A stretch of 64,000 nt of DNA from Gammaproteobacteria bacterium. Lineage in GTDB: Bacteria > Pseudomonadota > Gammaproteobacteria > Steroidobacterales > Woeseiaceae. The notes under the pieces are model-generated. The model saw only the letters and a list, made by a program, of their open reading frames with translations, had not been told where the DNA came from and ran no database searches. Position 1 is the first letter of the stretch; the number at the start of each line of letters is the position of its first letter. Location of the stretch: positions 22,889 to 86,888 of the forward strand of contig JAADHU010000013.1 of NCBI GenBank assembly GCA_013151645.1. The letters are read 5' to 3'. The translations under genes were made by a program, and so were the position numbers. Of the stretch, positions 8,247 to 17,796 are shown piece by piece.

Positions 8247-10364
8247 TCAGGGCTTAACCTGAGCGGTTTGTGCCGGACGTATGTTGTCCTGACGCTGTTC
8301 AATCACCATATCGGTCACAATTGCGGCGGCCTGGTCAAGTTGCACATCGGGTAGATCTTCATCGTCCAGGTCTTCAATGGTTTCAACAGGTTCGAGGCCA
8401 AGCGAGACCCGGCGTTCATTTTCCCGTTGCAGTCTTCGGGCCGTGTCAGACTTGCGTTCTTCCTGCCTGACGTCGAAGTTCAGGGACACTGTCTTGCGCA
8501 ACCGCGATTCTTCAATTTCCTGAATACCGTCCACCAGGAACTTGAAATCAGGATCCGATTTCGTGCGTGCAATATAGTTGCTGGTCAGCGTCGCGATCGT
8601 ACTATCCAATGCTTCTCCCGCCGTGAATTTAGTGGTTCGGATCGTATCCCACGGCAGGGCGGATTCGCGCACACTCTCACCGACAGTCGCCGCATCAATC
8701 TGCGAGGGCAGCTCAATGTCGGGGTTGACACCACGATGCTGCGTGCTTTCGCCGGTCACCCGATAATACTTGCCGATCGTCAACGTCAGCTGGCCGAGGC
8801 CGTCGGCCTCCGGGCGCCGTACATATTGATCCAGGGAATAAAGGTTTTGCACGGTGCCTTTGCCGAACGTTTGTTGGCCGATAATCAATCCACGCGCGTA
8901 GTCCTGGATAGCGGCGGCGAATATTTCCGATGCCGAGGCGCTGTAACGATTGACCAAAACGGCCAACGGCCCGTTGTAGGCAACGCGTGGCACAGGGTCC
9001 GGGTCGTCGAGCCGGCTAATTCGCCCGTTGGCATTTCGCAGTTGCACGACCGGACCATTGTCGATGAACAATCCTGACAAAGCGGTCGCTTCCGTCAGGT
9101 GCCCGCCGCCGTTGTTGCGCAGATCCAGGACCAGGCCGTCGATGCCTTGCTCCTCGAGTTCCTCAATCAGGCGTTTTACGTCTTTGGTCGTGCTCGTGTA
9201 ATTCTTGTCGCCGTTGCTGAGCGCTCGATAGTCCCGATAGAAGCTGGGAACGTCGATGACGCCGATGTTCCAGTCACGCCCATCGCGCGGTACGGTGACG
9301 ATTTCACTTTTGGCGGCCTGCTCCTCAAGTTTGACCTGGTTGCGAGTCAGGCTGATGACCTTTTCGGGCGCGCCGGGTAGAGCTCCCTCAGGCATTATCT
9401 GCAACCGCACCACGGACTCCGCGGGACCACGAATGAGCTGCACAACATCGTCCAGTCGCCAGCCGATAACGTCGACAAGCTCCTCATCCCCTTGCGCGAC
9501 GGCGGTGATGCGGTCTTTCGGCTGCAATTCTCCGTCGATTGCGGCGGGACCACCCGGAATGATGTTGACGACCAGTACGTAATCATCGTCTGTCTGCAAT
9601 GAGGCACCGATGCCAAAATACGAAAGGCTCATTGCAATTCGGTATTCTTCTGAATTTCGTGGCGACAGGTAGCTCGAGTGTGGATCCAGCGTATGTGCAA
9701 ACGCATTCATGAAGGTTTCGAATACGTCGTCATTCTTGAGCTGATCCATACGTTTCAGGAATCGCAAATAACGTTTGCTCAGGACTTCCTGCACGCCTTC
9801 CCAGTCTTTGTCGGCCAGCGTGAGGTTCAAGGCGTCATTCTTCACGCGTTTGCGCCATATTTCGTCGAGTTCTTCGGTGGTCTCTGCCCAGTCCATTTCC
9901 GAACGGTCGAACTTGAAGTCTTCGTCGAGCGAAAAGTCGGGCTCCGTATCCAGTTGCTTCAAGGCGTAGTTCAGCCGTTCCCGGGCGCGAGTGCGGTAGA
10001 CCTCGAACATGTCGAAAACCGGTTCGAGCGATTCGGGGCCCACCATGTCATCCAGCTTGTCGCGGTAGGCATCGAACGCCTTGATATCGCTGGTTAGAAA
10101 ATACATGCGGTTACTGTCCAGCGACTTGATATAATTGTCGAGTACTAGCGAAGATAAGTCGTCGTCGACCTCAGCATGCCGATAGTGGGATTTCTGAATA
10201 AATTCCTTCACCAACTGGCCGATTTTTTCGTGCCGAGGTTGCGGTGCGAAATCCTGAGAATCCATCGGGGATTCCGTCGTCGCCAGTGCCGAAAGGGCGG
10301 CGGCGGCCAGCAATACAGCGGTGGCTGTCGTAAGGATGCCCGTTACACGGTTATTCAAACTCAT
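8247..10364 (-). CDS. prc: C-terminal processing peptidase Prc (tail-specific protease)
   Basis: 705 residues, close to E. coli Prc (682). A periplasmic serine protease (family S41) that trims lipoprotein and penicillin-binding-protein substrates and degrades murein hydrolases. Signal peptide in the first 28 residues (TTATAVLLAAAALSALA). N-terminal helical domain to about 235, a PDZ domain at about 240-330 (YFGIGASLQTDDDYVLVVNIIPGGPA), and the catalytic Ser477 (RYSASASEIFAAAIQDYA) and Lys502 (QTFGKGTVQ), spaced 25 apart as in the family. GLVLDLRNNGGGHL is also conserved. The C-terminal DUF3340-like part (ESRLRKTVSLNFDVRQEER) is present. Confidence 0.95.
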   Translation of the reverse strand: MSLNNRVTGILTTATAVLLAAAALSALATTESPMDSQDFAPQPRHEKIGQLVKEFIQKSHYRHAEVDDDLSSLVLDNYIKSLDSNRMYFLTSDIKAFDAYRDKLDDMVGPESLEPVFDMFEVYRTRARERLNYALKQLDTEPDFSLDEDFKFDRSEMDWAETTEELDEIWRKRVKNDALNLTLADKDWEGVQEVLSKRYLRFLKRMDQLKNDDVFETFMNAFAHTLDPHSSYLSPRNSEEYRIAMSLSYFGIGASLQTDDDYVLVVNIIPGGPAAIDGELQPKDRITAVAQGDEELVDVIGWRLDDVVQLIRGPAESVVRLQIMPEGALPGAPEKVISLTRNQVKLEEQAAKSEIVTVPRDGRDWNIGVIDVPSFYRDYRALSNGDKNYTSTTKDVKRLIEELEEQGIDGLVLDLRNNGGGHLTEATALSGLFIDNGPVVQLRNANGRISRLDDPDPVPRVAYNGPLAVLVNRYSASASEIFAAAIQDYARGLIIGQQTFGKGTVQNLYSLDQYVRRPEADGLGQLTLTIGKYYRVTGESTQHRGVNPDIELPSQIDAATVGESVRESALPWDTIRTTKFTAGEALDSTIATLTSNYIARTKSDPDFKFLVDGIQEIEESRLRKTVSLNFDVRQEERKSDTARRLQRENERRVSLGLEPVETIEDLDDEDLPDVQLDQAAAIVTDMVIEQRQDNIRPAQTAQVKP

Positions 10365-10502
10365 TCTCCGTCAATTTGTTGCAATGGTTTTGGAATTTCC
10401 CCAAGCGTACTAGGCTAGTGGGCATGGGGTCGTCAATCAAGGGCATAACCGCCAAAATTGGCCGGAAACGCCCGGCCGAGAGGATAAACGCGAGCAGATG
10501 AA

Positions 10503-10787
10503 ATGAGGCCATTGACCGTCGTCACCGGTATTTTGCTGGGTTCCTGCCTGTCCATAACGGTTAGCCTGGCCGCCGTTTTGTTCATTTTCGTGCTCCTGGG
10601 CGATGAATATCCACGTTTGAGCTATGAATACTCCGCGCTTGTCGTTAGCTTGTTTATCTTTATTGCTATGACCGCAATATCGGCACTGAGTTTCTATTGG
10701 ATGCTAATCAGTCATCCTCAGCGCAGGTTGGCGCAGTTGCTGCTTTGGGCCGGCCTCGCGGCAACCGCCTATTACTATTGGCCATGA
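10503..10787 (+). CDS. Small hypothetical inner-membrane protein
   Basis: 94 residues with three likely membrane helices: about 8-32 (VVTGILLGSCLSITVSLAAV), 44-68 (ALVVSLFIFIAMTAISALSF) and 76-92 (LAQLLLWAGLAATAYYY). No family was recognised. It is divergent from prc and ends 37 bp before a convergent DUF1232 gene, with a hairpin between them. The steady hydrophobic periodicity and isolated position support a real gene. Confidence 0.6.
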   Translation: MRPLTVVTGILLGSCLSITVSLAAVLFIFVLLGDEYPRLSYEYSALVVSLFIFIAMTAISALSFYWMLISHPQRRLAQLLLWAGLAATAYYYWP

Positions 10788-10794
10788 AATCGTA

Positions 10795-10820
10795 CCCTGA
10801 CATTATGTCAAATGTCGGGG
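10795..10820. terminator. Hairpin between convergent genes
   Basis: CCCTGACATT (10795-10804) pairs with AATGTCGGGG (10811-10820) across a 6-nt loop, with one G-T pair. It lies exactly between the stops of two convergent genes. No T-run follows on either strand, so termination here is an inference from position. Confidence 0.45.
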
Positions 10821-10824
10821 TCGA

Positions 10825-11394
10825 TCAGAAGAGCCGCATGGACGGTTTGCCCGAGCTCTTGCCGTCGCGGCGCTTGCGGCGCCGCCGCATTCTTTCCTGA
10901 AGCTCGTTACGACGCCCGGACAGCCAGTCGTCACGCGTAATATCCGTTGTTTTCATCTTGACGCCGGCGCGTGGCTCCATGCGCTCGCGAAAATCGCAGA
11001 AATCCCGGTAGGCCTCGATTTCGTGGCGCAGTTCGCGAACCACCAGTTCGATCATGATGGCATCGTCAAGAAAGCCCAAAGCGGGTATGTGGTCCGGGAT
11101 AAGGTCTTCAGGCTCGCTGAAATAGGCCAGCGCACTGAGTACGCGCGATGTTTCCAGGTCGGGCAGGCGCCACTCGTGATCCTTTAACATACGGATCAAG
11201 AATTGCAGCCGCTCCAGCCGATCGCGGACAAACCGCGGAATACGGGCCGATTCGACGTCGACCAGCAGTTTCTCAGCCGCCGCAACAATATCTTCGGGCC
11301 AGGCATGGCTGGTGTTTTTTCGTGCCTGCTGCATGATCAGGCGAAAGTGTTGCAGGTCATCTTCATCCAGGTTGAATGAAATTCTGAGACTCAA
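10825..11394 (-). CDS. DUF1232 (YkvA-type) domain protein
   Basis: 189 residues. The central segment SALAYFSEPEDLIPDHIPALGFLDDAIMIELVV near residues 87-118 matches the DUF1232 consensus (a YxxxPxDLIPDxxPxxGxLDD pattern). The flanks are charged and helical; the C-terminus is strongly basic (RMRRRRKRRDGKSSG). The first 20 residues begin MSLRISFNLDEDDLQHF. The domain's role is not established. Cytoplasmic or membrane-peripheral by appearance. It stands alone on the minus strand. Confidence 0.75.
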   Translation of the reverse strand: MSLRISFNLDEDDLQHFRLIMQQARKNTSHAWPEDIVAAAEKLLVDVESARIPRFVRDRLERLQFLIRMLKDHEWRLPDLETSRVLSALAYFSEPEDLIPDHIPALGFLDDAIMIELVVRELRHEIEAYRDFCDFRERMEPRAGVKMKTTDITRDDWLSGRRNELQERMRRRRKRRDGKSSGKPSMRLF

Positions 11395-11514
11395 AACCCT
11401 GCTCCTGCCAAGCCGTTAGGCGATGCAGACTACCGTTGCCTCGGAGGCTCGTCAATTTGAGATTTCGCAGCGTGGTGAGCTTGATGGACCGGCCGGACGC
11501 CCGACCCGCCGGCA

Positions 11515-11883
11515 TCACTTGCCGGTTCGTGAGTTCCAGTTTTGAGAACGATCGAAACGGCCGGTATTGTACGGATCGAAACCCGCTTCTTCACCGGTCT
11601 CAATGACCGATTCGTCGATGATCTTCAGTGCATCATGGGTACCCGTGTTCTCGCGCACGTATTTGTTACGTATGAGAACATTCTTACCGGGTCCGCCATC
11701 TTCGATACGACCCTGCAACTCGGTGTCGAGAACGGCAGTACGCGGTTTGGCCGTTTTGCCGGGCGGCCGATGCGGCGGCCCTAAGTGGCTCCTGGATTTC
11801 GGACGAATACCGGTGAGACGCTGCCTGGGCTCCGGCTTCTTTGGAAATAATTTCATTCCCAGCCATTTTAGAAAGCGTTGCAT
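11515..11883 (-). CDS. Hypothetical basic protein
   Basis: 122 residues from ATG 11883 (MQRFLKWLGMKLFPKKPEPRQ). The frame opens further upstream to 11937, but the extra 18 residues look like read-through of non-coding DNA. The N-terminal 12 residues could form an amphipathic or short membrane-binding helix; the rest is basic, Pro-rich and probably disordered, with an ordered-looking GGPGKNVLIRNKYVRENTG segment near 72-90. No family recognised. No clear ribosome-binding site. Confidence 0.5.
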   Translation of the reverse strand: MQRFLKWLGMKLFPKKPEPRQRLTGIRPKSRSHLGPPHRPPGKTAKPRTAVLDTELQGRIEDGGPGKNVLIRNKYVRENTGTHDALKIIDESVIETGEEAGFDPYNTGRFDRSQNWNSRTGK

Positions 11884-12052
11884 CAATTTCGTCCAGCAGT
11901 CGTCAGGGTGATGGGCAGTACTACAACGTCGTTGCACTGCACGTTAAGCATGTTTCATGCATCATCCATTTTGTACGAACGAGGAGGTTTTTTCCTGTCG
12001 ATTTCAGGGAACTGTGAACCATGTCACGGTATCCGGCGCGTCGTAATAACGT

Positions 12053-12358
12053 CTAACGTGATCGCGTTGTTGTGGTCGGCGCACCGTGCCGAAAGAGCCA
12101 TATCGTGGCGCGGAGTCCCTGCCAACCCAGGTATGGCGACAAAACGAGAAACCAGACAACACCATCGCCGGAGGGAAGGCCGCGATATATTTGTTCGAAA
12201 AAGCCGGTGAGCCCCGATCCGCCATAATTTCCAAAGACCAGCTGGCCGACAACGTAAATGGCGATGGGCAAGAGGATCAGACCGACCAGTAGCAACGTAA
12301 CAAAGATCAACGCTTCACGCGCTGCGGGTTTTTCAAGAATAGAGCGGGATGCAGTCAT
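12053..12358 (-). CDS. Small hypothetical membrane protein
   Basis: 101 residues with two likely membrane helices: about 15-42 (ALIFVTLLLVGLILLPIAIYVVGQLVF) and 66-88 (VVWFLVLSPYLGWQGLRATIWLF). The first 13 residues are basic and polar, which suggests a cytoplasmic N-terminus. No family recognised. Another small membrane protein gene lies just upstream on the same strand (12453-12743), 94 bp away. Confidence 0.5.
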   Translation of the reverse strand: MTASRSILEKPAAREALIFVTLLLVGLILLPIAIYVVGQLVFGNYGGSGLTGFFEQIYRGLPSGDGVVWFLVLSPYLGWQGLRATIWLFRHGAPTTTTRSR

Positions 12359-12452
12359 GCCTGGCTGGCCAGTTGCGTCAGATGGTGCAATCCTTGAACA
12401 AGCGGAGCGCTACGTCAAGATCGAATCCCGAAAATGATCTCGCTCGGGCGAT

Positions 12453-12743
12453 TCAGGTCGATGAATCCTTCTCGCGGCGACGTCGCCGCTTGCCCATTAT
12501 TGCAAAGGCAAGATGGCAGACGGCTGCCGAGAACAGCAGGTAGTGCGGTAAGACCCAAAACCAGTCACTGATGTACAAAGTCGCGAAAAAAGCGGCGAAG
12601 CCGGCGGTCAGGTAAAAATAGGGTAGGGCGTCATACACTATTTTGGGGAGCCAGATCTTGCGCGTGAGCAGGGCGCTGGCCTTGTGGCTCACATCCTGTG
12701 TTGCACTGAGATCCATTCCTTTGGAATCTGCTTTCGATATCAT
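12453..12743 (-). CDS. Small hypothetical membrane protein
   Basis: 96 residues. A polar N-terminus of about 35 residues is followed by two closely spaced hydrophobic stretches, about 39-60 (ALPYFYLTAGFAAFFATLYI) and 62-82 (WFWVLPHYLLFSAAVCHLAF), and a very basic tail (MGKRRRRREKD). This hairpin-like topology would put both ends in the cytoplasm. No family recognised. Confidence 0.5.
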   Translation of the reverse strand: MISKADSKGMDLSATQDVSHKASALLTRKIWLPKIVYDALPYFYLTAGFAAFFATLYISDWFWVLPHYLLFSAAVCHLAFAIMGKRRRRREKDSST

Positions 12744-12935
12744 CGTCTTCTGCGCGCCGCGGTTTTTTACAATTCACCGCTACGATAACCTGCCACGCAG
12801 AAAGATTCCGTGATTGCTCTCACACAACGATTGATGATCCCATGGCGGTCGCTGGAATCGCCCGGATTGTGCTGGCTGAGAGAACTCTCGATAGCCCGCA
12901 AGAGTAGCGCAGCACCGATCGACAAAGACGTCGGT

Positions 12936-14732
12936 TTAGCGTTTCGGGCGTTCTTCGAAGACGAATTCTGCGGTGCCAATGGCAACTTTGTCACCGCTTC
13001 GCAGCCGCTGTTCGGAAACTCGTACACCGTTTACGGCAACGCCATTCTTGCTGCCCCAGTCGATGATGCGTGAGCCACTCTCGTCACTGATGACGACGGC
13101 ATGCCTGCGGCTGATGTACTGAGCATTCAATTGAATATCATTCTGCTGAGTTCGACCAATAGTGAGCCGTTCCTTAAATAACGGAAACTGCAGCTCCTGT
13201 CCGCCGATTCTTCCAGTCAGGAGTCGAGTCGGCCGGTCGCGATCCTGGCTGCCACGCTCATCGATGCGTTCGGACATTTTTCCGTCGATTTCATGAATGA
13301 CGTTGCCGATATCACCGATGGACTCCATCGCCTGACTCTTACTTGCGAGTTCGCTGAGCAATGCGGAAATGGCCGCATCTTTTGTCGCAATCTTGTGTTC
13401 ACGATCTTCCAGTTGTTTCTCCAGCCGCCGGCCTTGCTTTTCCAGTCGAGATGTCGTGGCTTTGTGTTTTTCATCAGCGTCACTCAATTGAGTTTCGAGC
13501 GCCAGACGGTAATGTGTGTTGTCGATCAGGTCGGACGCCAACTCCTCATTGACCGATTCATAGTCGCCGATGGTTTGCTGCGCCGCACCCAGTTCAAAAC
13601 GAATAAGTTTGGCCTCTTTCTCAAAGTCTTTCTTGATATCGGTCATAGCCGATTCAAGATCGGCCTTGAGCAAACGTTCTGCATCCAGTTGCTCTTGTAA
13701 CTCGCGCAACTGGTCGGTCGCCTGGCGTAGCGAGGCAGCAAGTTGCTGTCGCTCGGTGTCCGTTTGAGTCGATGCGATATCCAGTGTCCGCAGACTATCT
13801 CTGAGCCCGTCGGCGTATTGTTCGGACCGCGCAATCTGATTCTTCAGGTCGGTCAACTCATCGTTGTTGCTTACAAGGCGTCCTGATTGTTCGGCAAGAC
13901 GATGTTCGACATTGAACTGGGCATTGTTCTGGTAGTCATCAATGTCCTGAATCAGTGCCCGGTTTTTCTCGCGCAGTTTTCTGCAGCGCGCTTGCTCCTT
14001 TTCAAATTTCGACTGCAGCCGTTCGATACGGGCTGCCTCGTTCTCGATCGTTTTTTCGCTGACCAGGAGTTCCGATTCAAGCTTTGTGACGGTGGCGTCC
14101 TTGCCGCTGAGTGACACTTTGAAGCCTTCAATTTCCTCGTGGAGTCGCACCCAGTCGTTCTGGCGTCCGTCGATATAAGTCTTGAGTTCGGATACGGTAA
14201 GGCGTGCTCGCTCGAGTTGCTCTCGCAAAGAGTCGGCACTATCGCCTTCGGTATTCGTACGCTCGAATTTCGCCTCGGCTATTTCCGCGCCCGCTCTTGA
14301 AGGTTCAGGTACGTTACCTTGTTCAAGTTCGGTAATCCTGGAGTTCAGAGATTCGATTTCACGTTCTTGCCGTCGGACCAGTTTGTTTCGCGTAGATCGC
14401 TCTTTGTGCGCTTCACGAAGATCTTGCTGCAGAATCTTGGTCAGTTCCTCACGAGTCTCGATTTCCTTTTCGAGGCCGGTCCAGCGAGCGCGCAATTGCT
14501 CCGCGTCAAACTGAAGTTTGCCTATGCGCTCGTTGCGTGACCGTAAATCCGATCGAAGGCTATCTACTGACTGGCCGTCAGGACTATCGTCATCGAAGGC
14601 ATAGGTGCTTGCATCTGCTTCGTATTCAATGTCAGGGCGCGGCGAATTTGCTTCGATAATCGCCAATTCCGATGTTGTATCATCGTCTGTACAAGCATCG
14701 ACTGTATTTTTATTTTTATTATCAATAGCCAT
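12936..14732 (-). CDS. FHA domain protein with long coiled coil
   Basis: 598 residues. After a polar acidic N-terminus (about 1-55) a nearly continuous coiled coil runs from about 58 to 470, dense in Glu, Lys, Arg and Gln. The last 90 residues form a forkhead-associated domain: FPLFKERLTIGRTQQNDIQL, then YISRRHAVVISD, then IIDWGSKNGVAVNGVRV. The GR, SxxH and NG landmarks needed to bind phosphothreonine are all present. No kinase gene is next to it except srkA about 5 kb away, so a partner is not evident. A Ycf46-like ATPase gene lies upstream on the same strand after 177 bp. Confidence 0.85.
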   Translation of the reverse strand: MAIDNKNKNTVDACTDDDTTSELAIIEANSPRPDIEYEADASTYAFDDDSPDGQSVDSLRSDLRSRNERIGKLQFDAEQLRARWTGLEKEIETREELTKILQQDLREAHKERSTRNKLVRRQEREIESLNSRITELEQGNVPEPSRAGAEIAEAKFERTNTEGDSADSLREQLERARLTVSELKTYIDGRQNDWVRLHEEIEGFKVSLSGKDATVTKLESELLVSEKTIENEAARIERLQSKFEKEQARCRKLREKNRALIQDIDDYQNNAQFNVEHRLAEQSGRLVSNNDELTDLKNQIARSEQYADGLRDSLRTLDIASTQTDTERQQLAASLRQATDQLRELQEQLDAERLLKADLESAMTDIKKDFEKEAKLIRFELGAAQQTIGDYESVNEELASDLIDNTHYRLALETQLSDADEKHKATTSRLEKQGRRLEKQLEDREHKIATKDAAISALLSELASKSQAMESIGDIGNVIHEIDGKMSERIDERGSQDRDRPTRLLTGRIGGQELQFPLFKERLTIGRTQQNDIQLNAQYISRRHAVVISDESGSRIIDWGSKNGVAVNGVRVSEQRLRSGDKVAIGTAEFVFEERPKR

Positions 14733-14909
14733 AAAAACAGTTTAGCACGGGACGCCGTACCGAATGCGGTTTGCAGCGATGCCCTCACGCGTTGTTTGCG
14801 TTCGCTTCTCAGCGCAGGTATTAGGTTAAATCGGTGTCGCGTATTTGATGCACGGGTGTTTCATTTCACGCGAATGCTATTCGCTCATCAAACCGGGTTT
14901 GTTGGATTA

Positions 14910-16400
14910 TTAGTCACACGGAACCGTGCGTTCAGACGCCCAACTTCGTAGTGCGACGATACGTTCCTTCATGACGACCGACAGCGGTCGCGTGCGTTGG
15001 CTTTCGGCGACGATATGTTCCGTTGTAAGTGATTTTTGTTGTGCCTGGGCGGCGTAAAGTGCCGACACGATTACCTGCTCGATTTCCGCTCCGGAGAAGC
15101 CACGCGTCGCAATCGCAAGTTTGTCGAGATCGAAGTTGTCGGCATCTTGTCGGCGCTTCGCCAGGTGAATGCCGAAAATGCTCTTGCGTACGCCGGACCT
15201 GGGCAGATCAACGAAGAATATTTCATCGAATCGACCTTTGCGAACCAGTTCAGGTGGCAGCGACGTAATGTCATTCGCTGTGGCCACAACGAAGACCTTG
15301 CTGTTTTTTTCTGCCATCCAGGTAAGAAAATTACCCAGAATTCGCTGCGTGGTCCCCGTTTCACCGCCGCGGCCTGCGAGTCCTTTTTCGATTTCATCAA
15401 TCCACAGCACGCACGGTGCCATGATATCGGCCGTACTTAGCGATTCGCGCAGATTGCGTTCCGTTTCGCCATGATACTTGTCATAAATCGCGCTGAAATC
15501 CAGGCGCAGAATCGGCACGCCGAGTATGCCTGCCGTCGCCTTCGCCGCAAGACTCTTGCCACAACCCTGAACACCGATCAGCAATACACCTTTGGGTGTA
15601 TCAAGAACGTCGTTGCTGCCGGACGTGCGGAACGCGGTTTTTCGATGAGAAAGCCATTGCTTCAATTTTTTCAGTCCACCGATATCGCTGAATTTCGCAG
15701 TGTCGTATTCAAAATGGAGAATGCCGGCCTTGTTCAGCAGATCGTATTTCGCCTGCATCACACCTGGCAGGTCGCTGCTGGAAATAGCACCGTCATTGTA
15801 AATTGCATTGCGCGCCAATTGCTCTGTGGCGCCATGGGTGAGTCCCGCCAGGTTCTGTACCAGCATTCCGTAGGCCTTGGGGTCGAACTGGACGACCGTC
15901 CCCGGGTGCTGATCGGCATATTCGGCCGACACGCGCTTCACGATGTCACCGCGTTCTCTTGCCGATGGCAAGGTCATCTCAAAACGTGCGCAAAAGCTCT
16001 CGAGTTCGGTCGGTAACTCGACACGGTGACTGACCATGATCAATTGCCGCGATACGCGCTCATAGCGAATACAAATATCCTTTAACAGCCGAACATTGAC
16101 CGGGTTTTCCAGGTAGGGATGGAAGTCCAGCAGGATGTAAACACCCGCTTTGGTCACTGCACGAATATGCCGTAGAACATCGTCCGGATCGGAATTGTGC
16201 ATTTGGGGTTCAAGCGAAATATCGAGTCGCTGCAGCCCATCGGTGACGGTCCAGCGGAATAACGGGAGGTAGTCACCTTTCGTCCGGCCAACCGTTATCG
16301 ATGTGATCATTTCGAGAACGCGCGATTCGTCTCGCGTTTCGATGATGACGATCGGTGTTCGTGACTGCAAAACCAGTTCGAGATCGCGTTGCGAATCCAT
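14910..16400 (-). CDS. Ycf46-like AAA+ ATPase
   Basis: 496 residues. The N-terminal 200 residues ([20 protein letters not shown], then [13 protein letters not shown] near 88-100) match the degenerate first module of the Ycf46 family. The AAA+ module follows: Walker A GVQGCGKS at 276-283, Walker B VLWIDEIE at 331-338, sensor 1 VVATAND near 371-377 and arginine-finger region [14 protein letters not shown] near 387-400. The family is related to FtsH and proteasomal ATPases but has no protease domain; its role is little known. It lies 14 bp downstream of a lipoprotein gene with an HEXXH motif, so the two are probably co-transcribed. Confidence 0.85.
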   Translation of the reverse strand: MDSQRDLELVLQSRTPIVIIETRDESRVLEMITSITVGRTKGDYLPLFRWTVTDGLQRLDISLEPQMHNSDPDDVLRHIRAVTKAGVYILLDFHPYLENPVNVRLLKDICIRYERVSRQLIMVSHRVELPTELESFCARFEMTLPSARERGDIVKRVSAEYADQHPGTVVQFDPKAYGMLVQNLAGLTHGATEQLARNAIYNDGAISSSDLPGVMQAKYDLLNKAGILHFEYDTAKFSDIGGLKKLKQWLSHRKTAFRTSGSNDVLDTPKGVLLIGVQGCGKSLAAKATAGILGVPILRLDFSAIYDKYHGETERNLRESLSTADIMAPCVLWIDEIEKGLAGRGGETGTTQRILGNFLTWMAEKNSKVFVVATANDITSLPPELVRKGRFDEIFFVDLPRSGVRKSIFGIHLAKRRQDADNFDLDKLAIATRGFSGAEIEQVIVSALYAAQAQQKSLTTEHIVAESQRTRPLSVVMKERIVALRSWASERTVPCD

Positions 16401-16414
16401 TCTGTGAGAATTCC

Positions 16415-17737
16415 TTATTCGGCGCAGCCGGGCAAATTGTCCGGGTCAAGCGCGGCGGGCAGCGAGCCGGTCAGTCGTTTGGCGGCATTCCGGAGGCTCT
16501 GGATTGTTATTGTGGTGTTACTTGTTATCAGATTAGCGACCAGGTCGTCCAGGCTGTAGTCCACGTTCCCATCATCGTCTTGTCTGAGTTCGGTGTCGAG
16601 CGCGAAGAAAATCGCGGTAGCACGAGCGGTGGTGGCCCCGGTTGACTGTTTTTGACACAAATCGACGACCTGTTCCCCCCACTCTTGCAGTTGCTTGATC
16701 GCTTTGGCGTGCCGGCGTCTGCTGATGGTGTGACTTCGTCGCAGCAATTCCAGACCATAATATTCTGCGAGGCCCTCGACGATCCAGTCGGCGTCGTCAT
16801 CCGCCCGCAGAGCAAGCCCGACGTGCATTATTTCGTGCAACAGCGTGCTCGTGCCGTTTTCGCTGATGAGTGGCATATTGGCATGGATGAACAGCGATTT
16901 CGGTGCGGACAGGCCACCTCGCCACATGGGATCAGCGGCGCTGAATATCGTCAGGCGGCGTGGAAAATCAGGCAAAATGCGGCGAATTTCCGGCAGGGTC
17001 CAGTGCAGCAGGGCCAGCATGTCCAGTCGACGTACCGAGTGGCCCACGGGCCCGGCAACCACGACGCGAATCCCGTCGATATCGTCGTTGCGTTCACCCA
17101 GTTTGCCCAGGAGCATCCAGCCGGTCGGCTGATCAAAGCGGCGCGCGGGGTTTTCGATACGATAGTCGTTTTTTCGACCAAAATATTGCGTCGTCGATGA
17201 CCAGTCCTGCGGCAAAGCGAATTCAAGACGAGTGACACTGGTGGCTCCTTTCAGTGTTCGAGTGCGCGCCGCGGGGATGATGTCTTCGCCGCGAAACAGT
17301 GCCCATGAGTCGCTCATGTAAGCGTCGTAGGTATCTCCCGAACGTACGTGGTTTACCGCGACGAACCATCGCAATACGCCCCCTTCGGCGGGCGGCTGCC
17401 ACACCAGTCGATTGCCGTGCCGACTCAGCTCACCGTCTGCAGTAACGCGACTAACGTCAACACCGCTCAGGCGCATATCCAATTCTCGCAACAGGCGTCG
17501 TGATTGACGAAGCGTCAGTTCAACCACCACGCCCTGCTGCTCGGGTTTCGGGGTTACTTTATAGTCCACGTAATAAAGCAAAGAGCGATCAAGCGTCGTC
17601 CTGGTGAGATCAGAGGCGGGCGCGTCACACGCGGACAGGACCACAAGGGCCGCGGCCACCCCTATTGCCATGACGTGGCGGTGAATGTTTCTTAGTGCCG
17701 CGTGCCGGTATTCACCCATTCCCGGGATGCAGTTCAT
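16415..17737 (-). CDS. Lipoprotein with HEXXH motif (putative metallopeptidase-like)
   Basis: About 440 residues from ATG 17737; GTG 17779 and ATG 17719 are also possible and no start has a convincing ribosome-binding site. A hydrophobic signal segment ends in a lipobox (MAIGVAAALVVLSAC). In the last third the sequence LLHEIMHVGLALR gives an HEXXH zinc motif, followed about 20 residues later by VEGLAEYYGLE, where the Glu could be the third ligand as in gluzincins such as M1 and M61. The first half looks like beta-rich domains (WQPPAEGGVLRWFVAVNHV). It resembles M61-like peptidases in arrangement but I cannot assign a family. Probably heads an operon with the AAA+ gene. Confidence 0.65.
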   Translation of the reverse strand: MNCIPGMGEYRHAALRNIHRHVMAIGVAAALVVLSACDAPASDLTRTTLDRSLLYYVDYKVTPKPEQQGVVVELTLRQSRRLLRELDMRLSGVDVSRVTADGELSRHGNRLVWQPPAEGGVLRWFVAVNHVRSGDTYDAYMSDSWALFRGEDIIPAARTRTLKGATSVTRLEFALPQDWSSTTQYFGRKNDYRIENPARRFDQPTGWMLLGKLGERNDDIDGIRVVVAGPVGHSVRRLDMLALLHWTLPEIRRILPDFPRRLTIFSAADPMWRGGLSAPKSLFIHANMPLISENGTSTLLHEIMHVGLALRADDDADWIVEGLAEYYGLELLRRSHTISRRRHAKAIKQLQEWGEQVVDLCQKQSTGATTARATAIFFALDTELRQDDDGNVDYSLDDLVANLITSNTTITIQSLRNAAKRLTGSLPAALDPDNLPGCAE

Positions 17738-17796
17738 GGCTTGAAGGGTCTCATAGCGGTATCTTGTTCGGTATCCCACAGACCGGAGTGGCGCCT

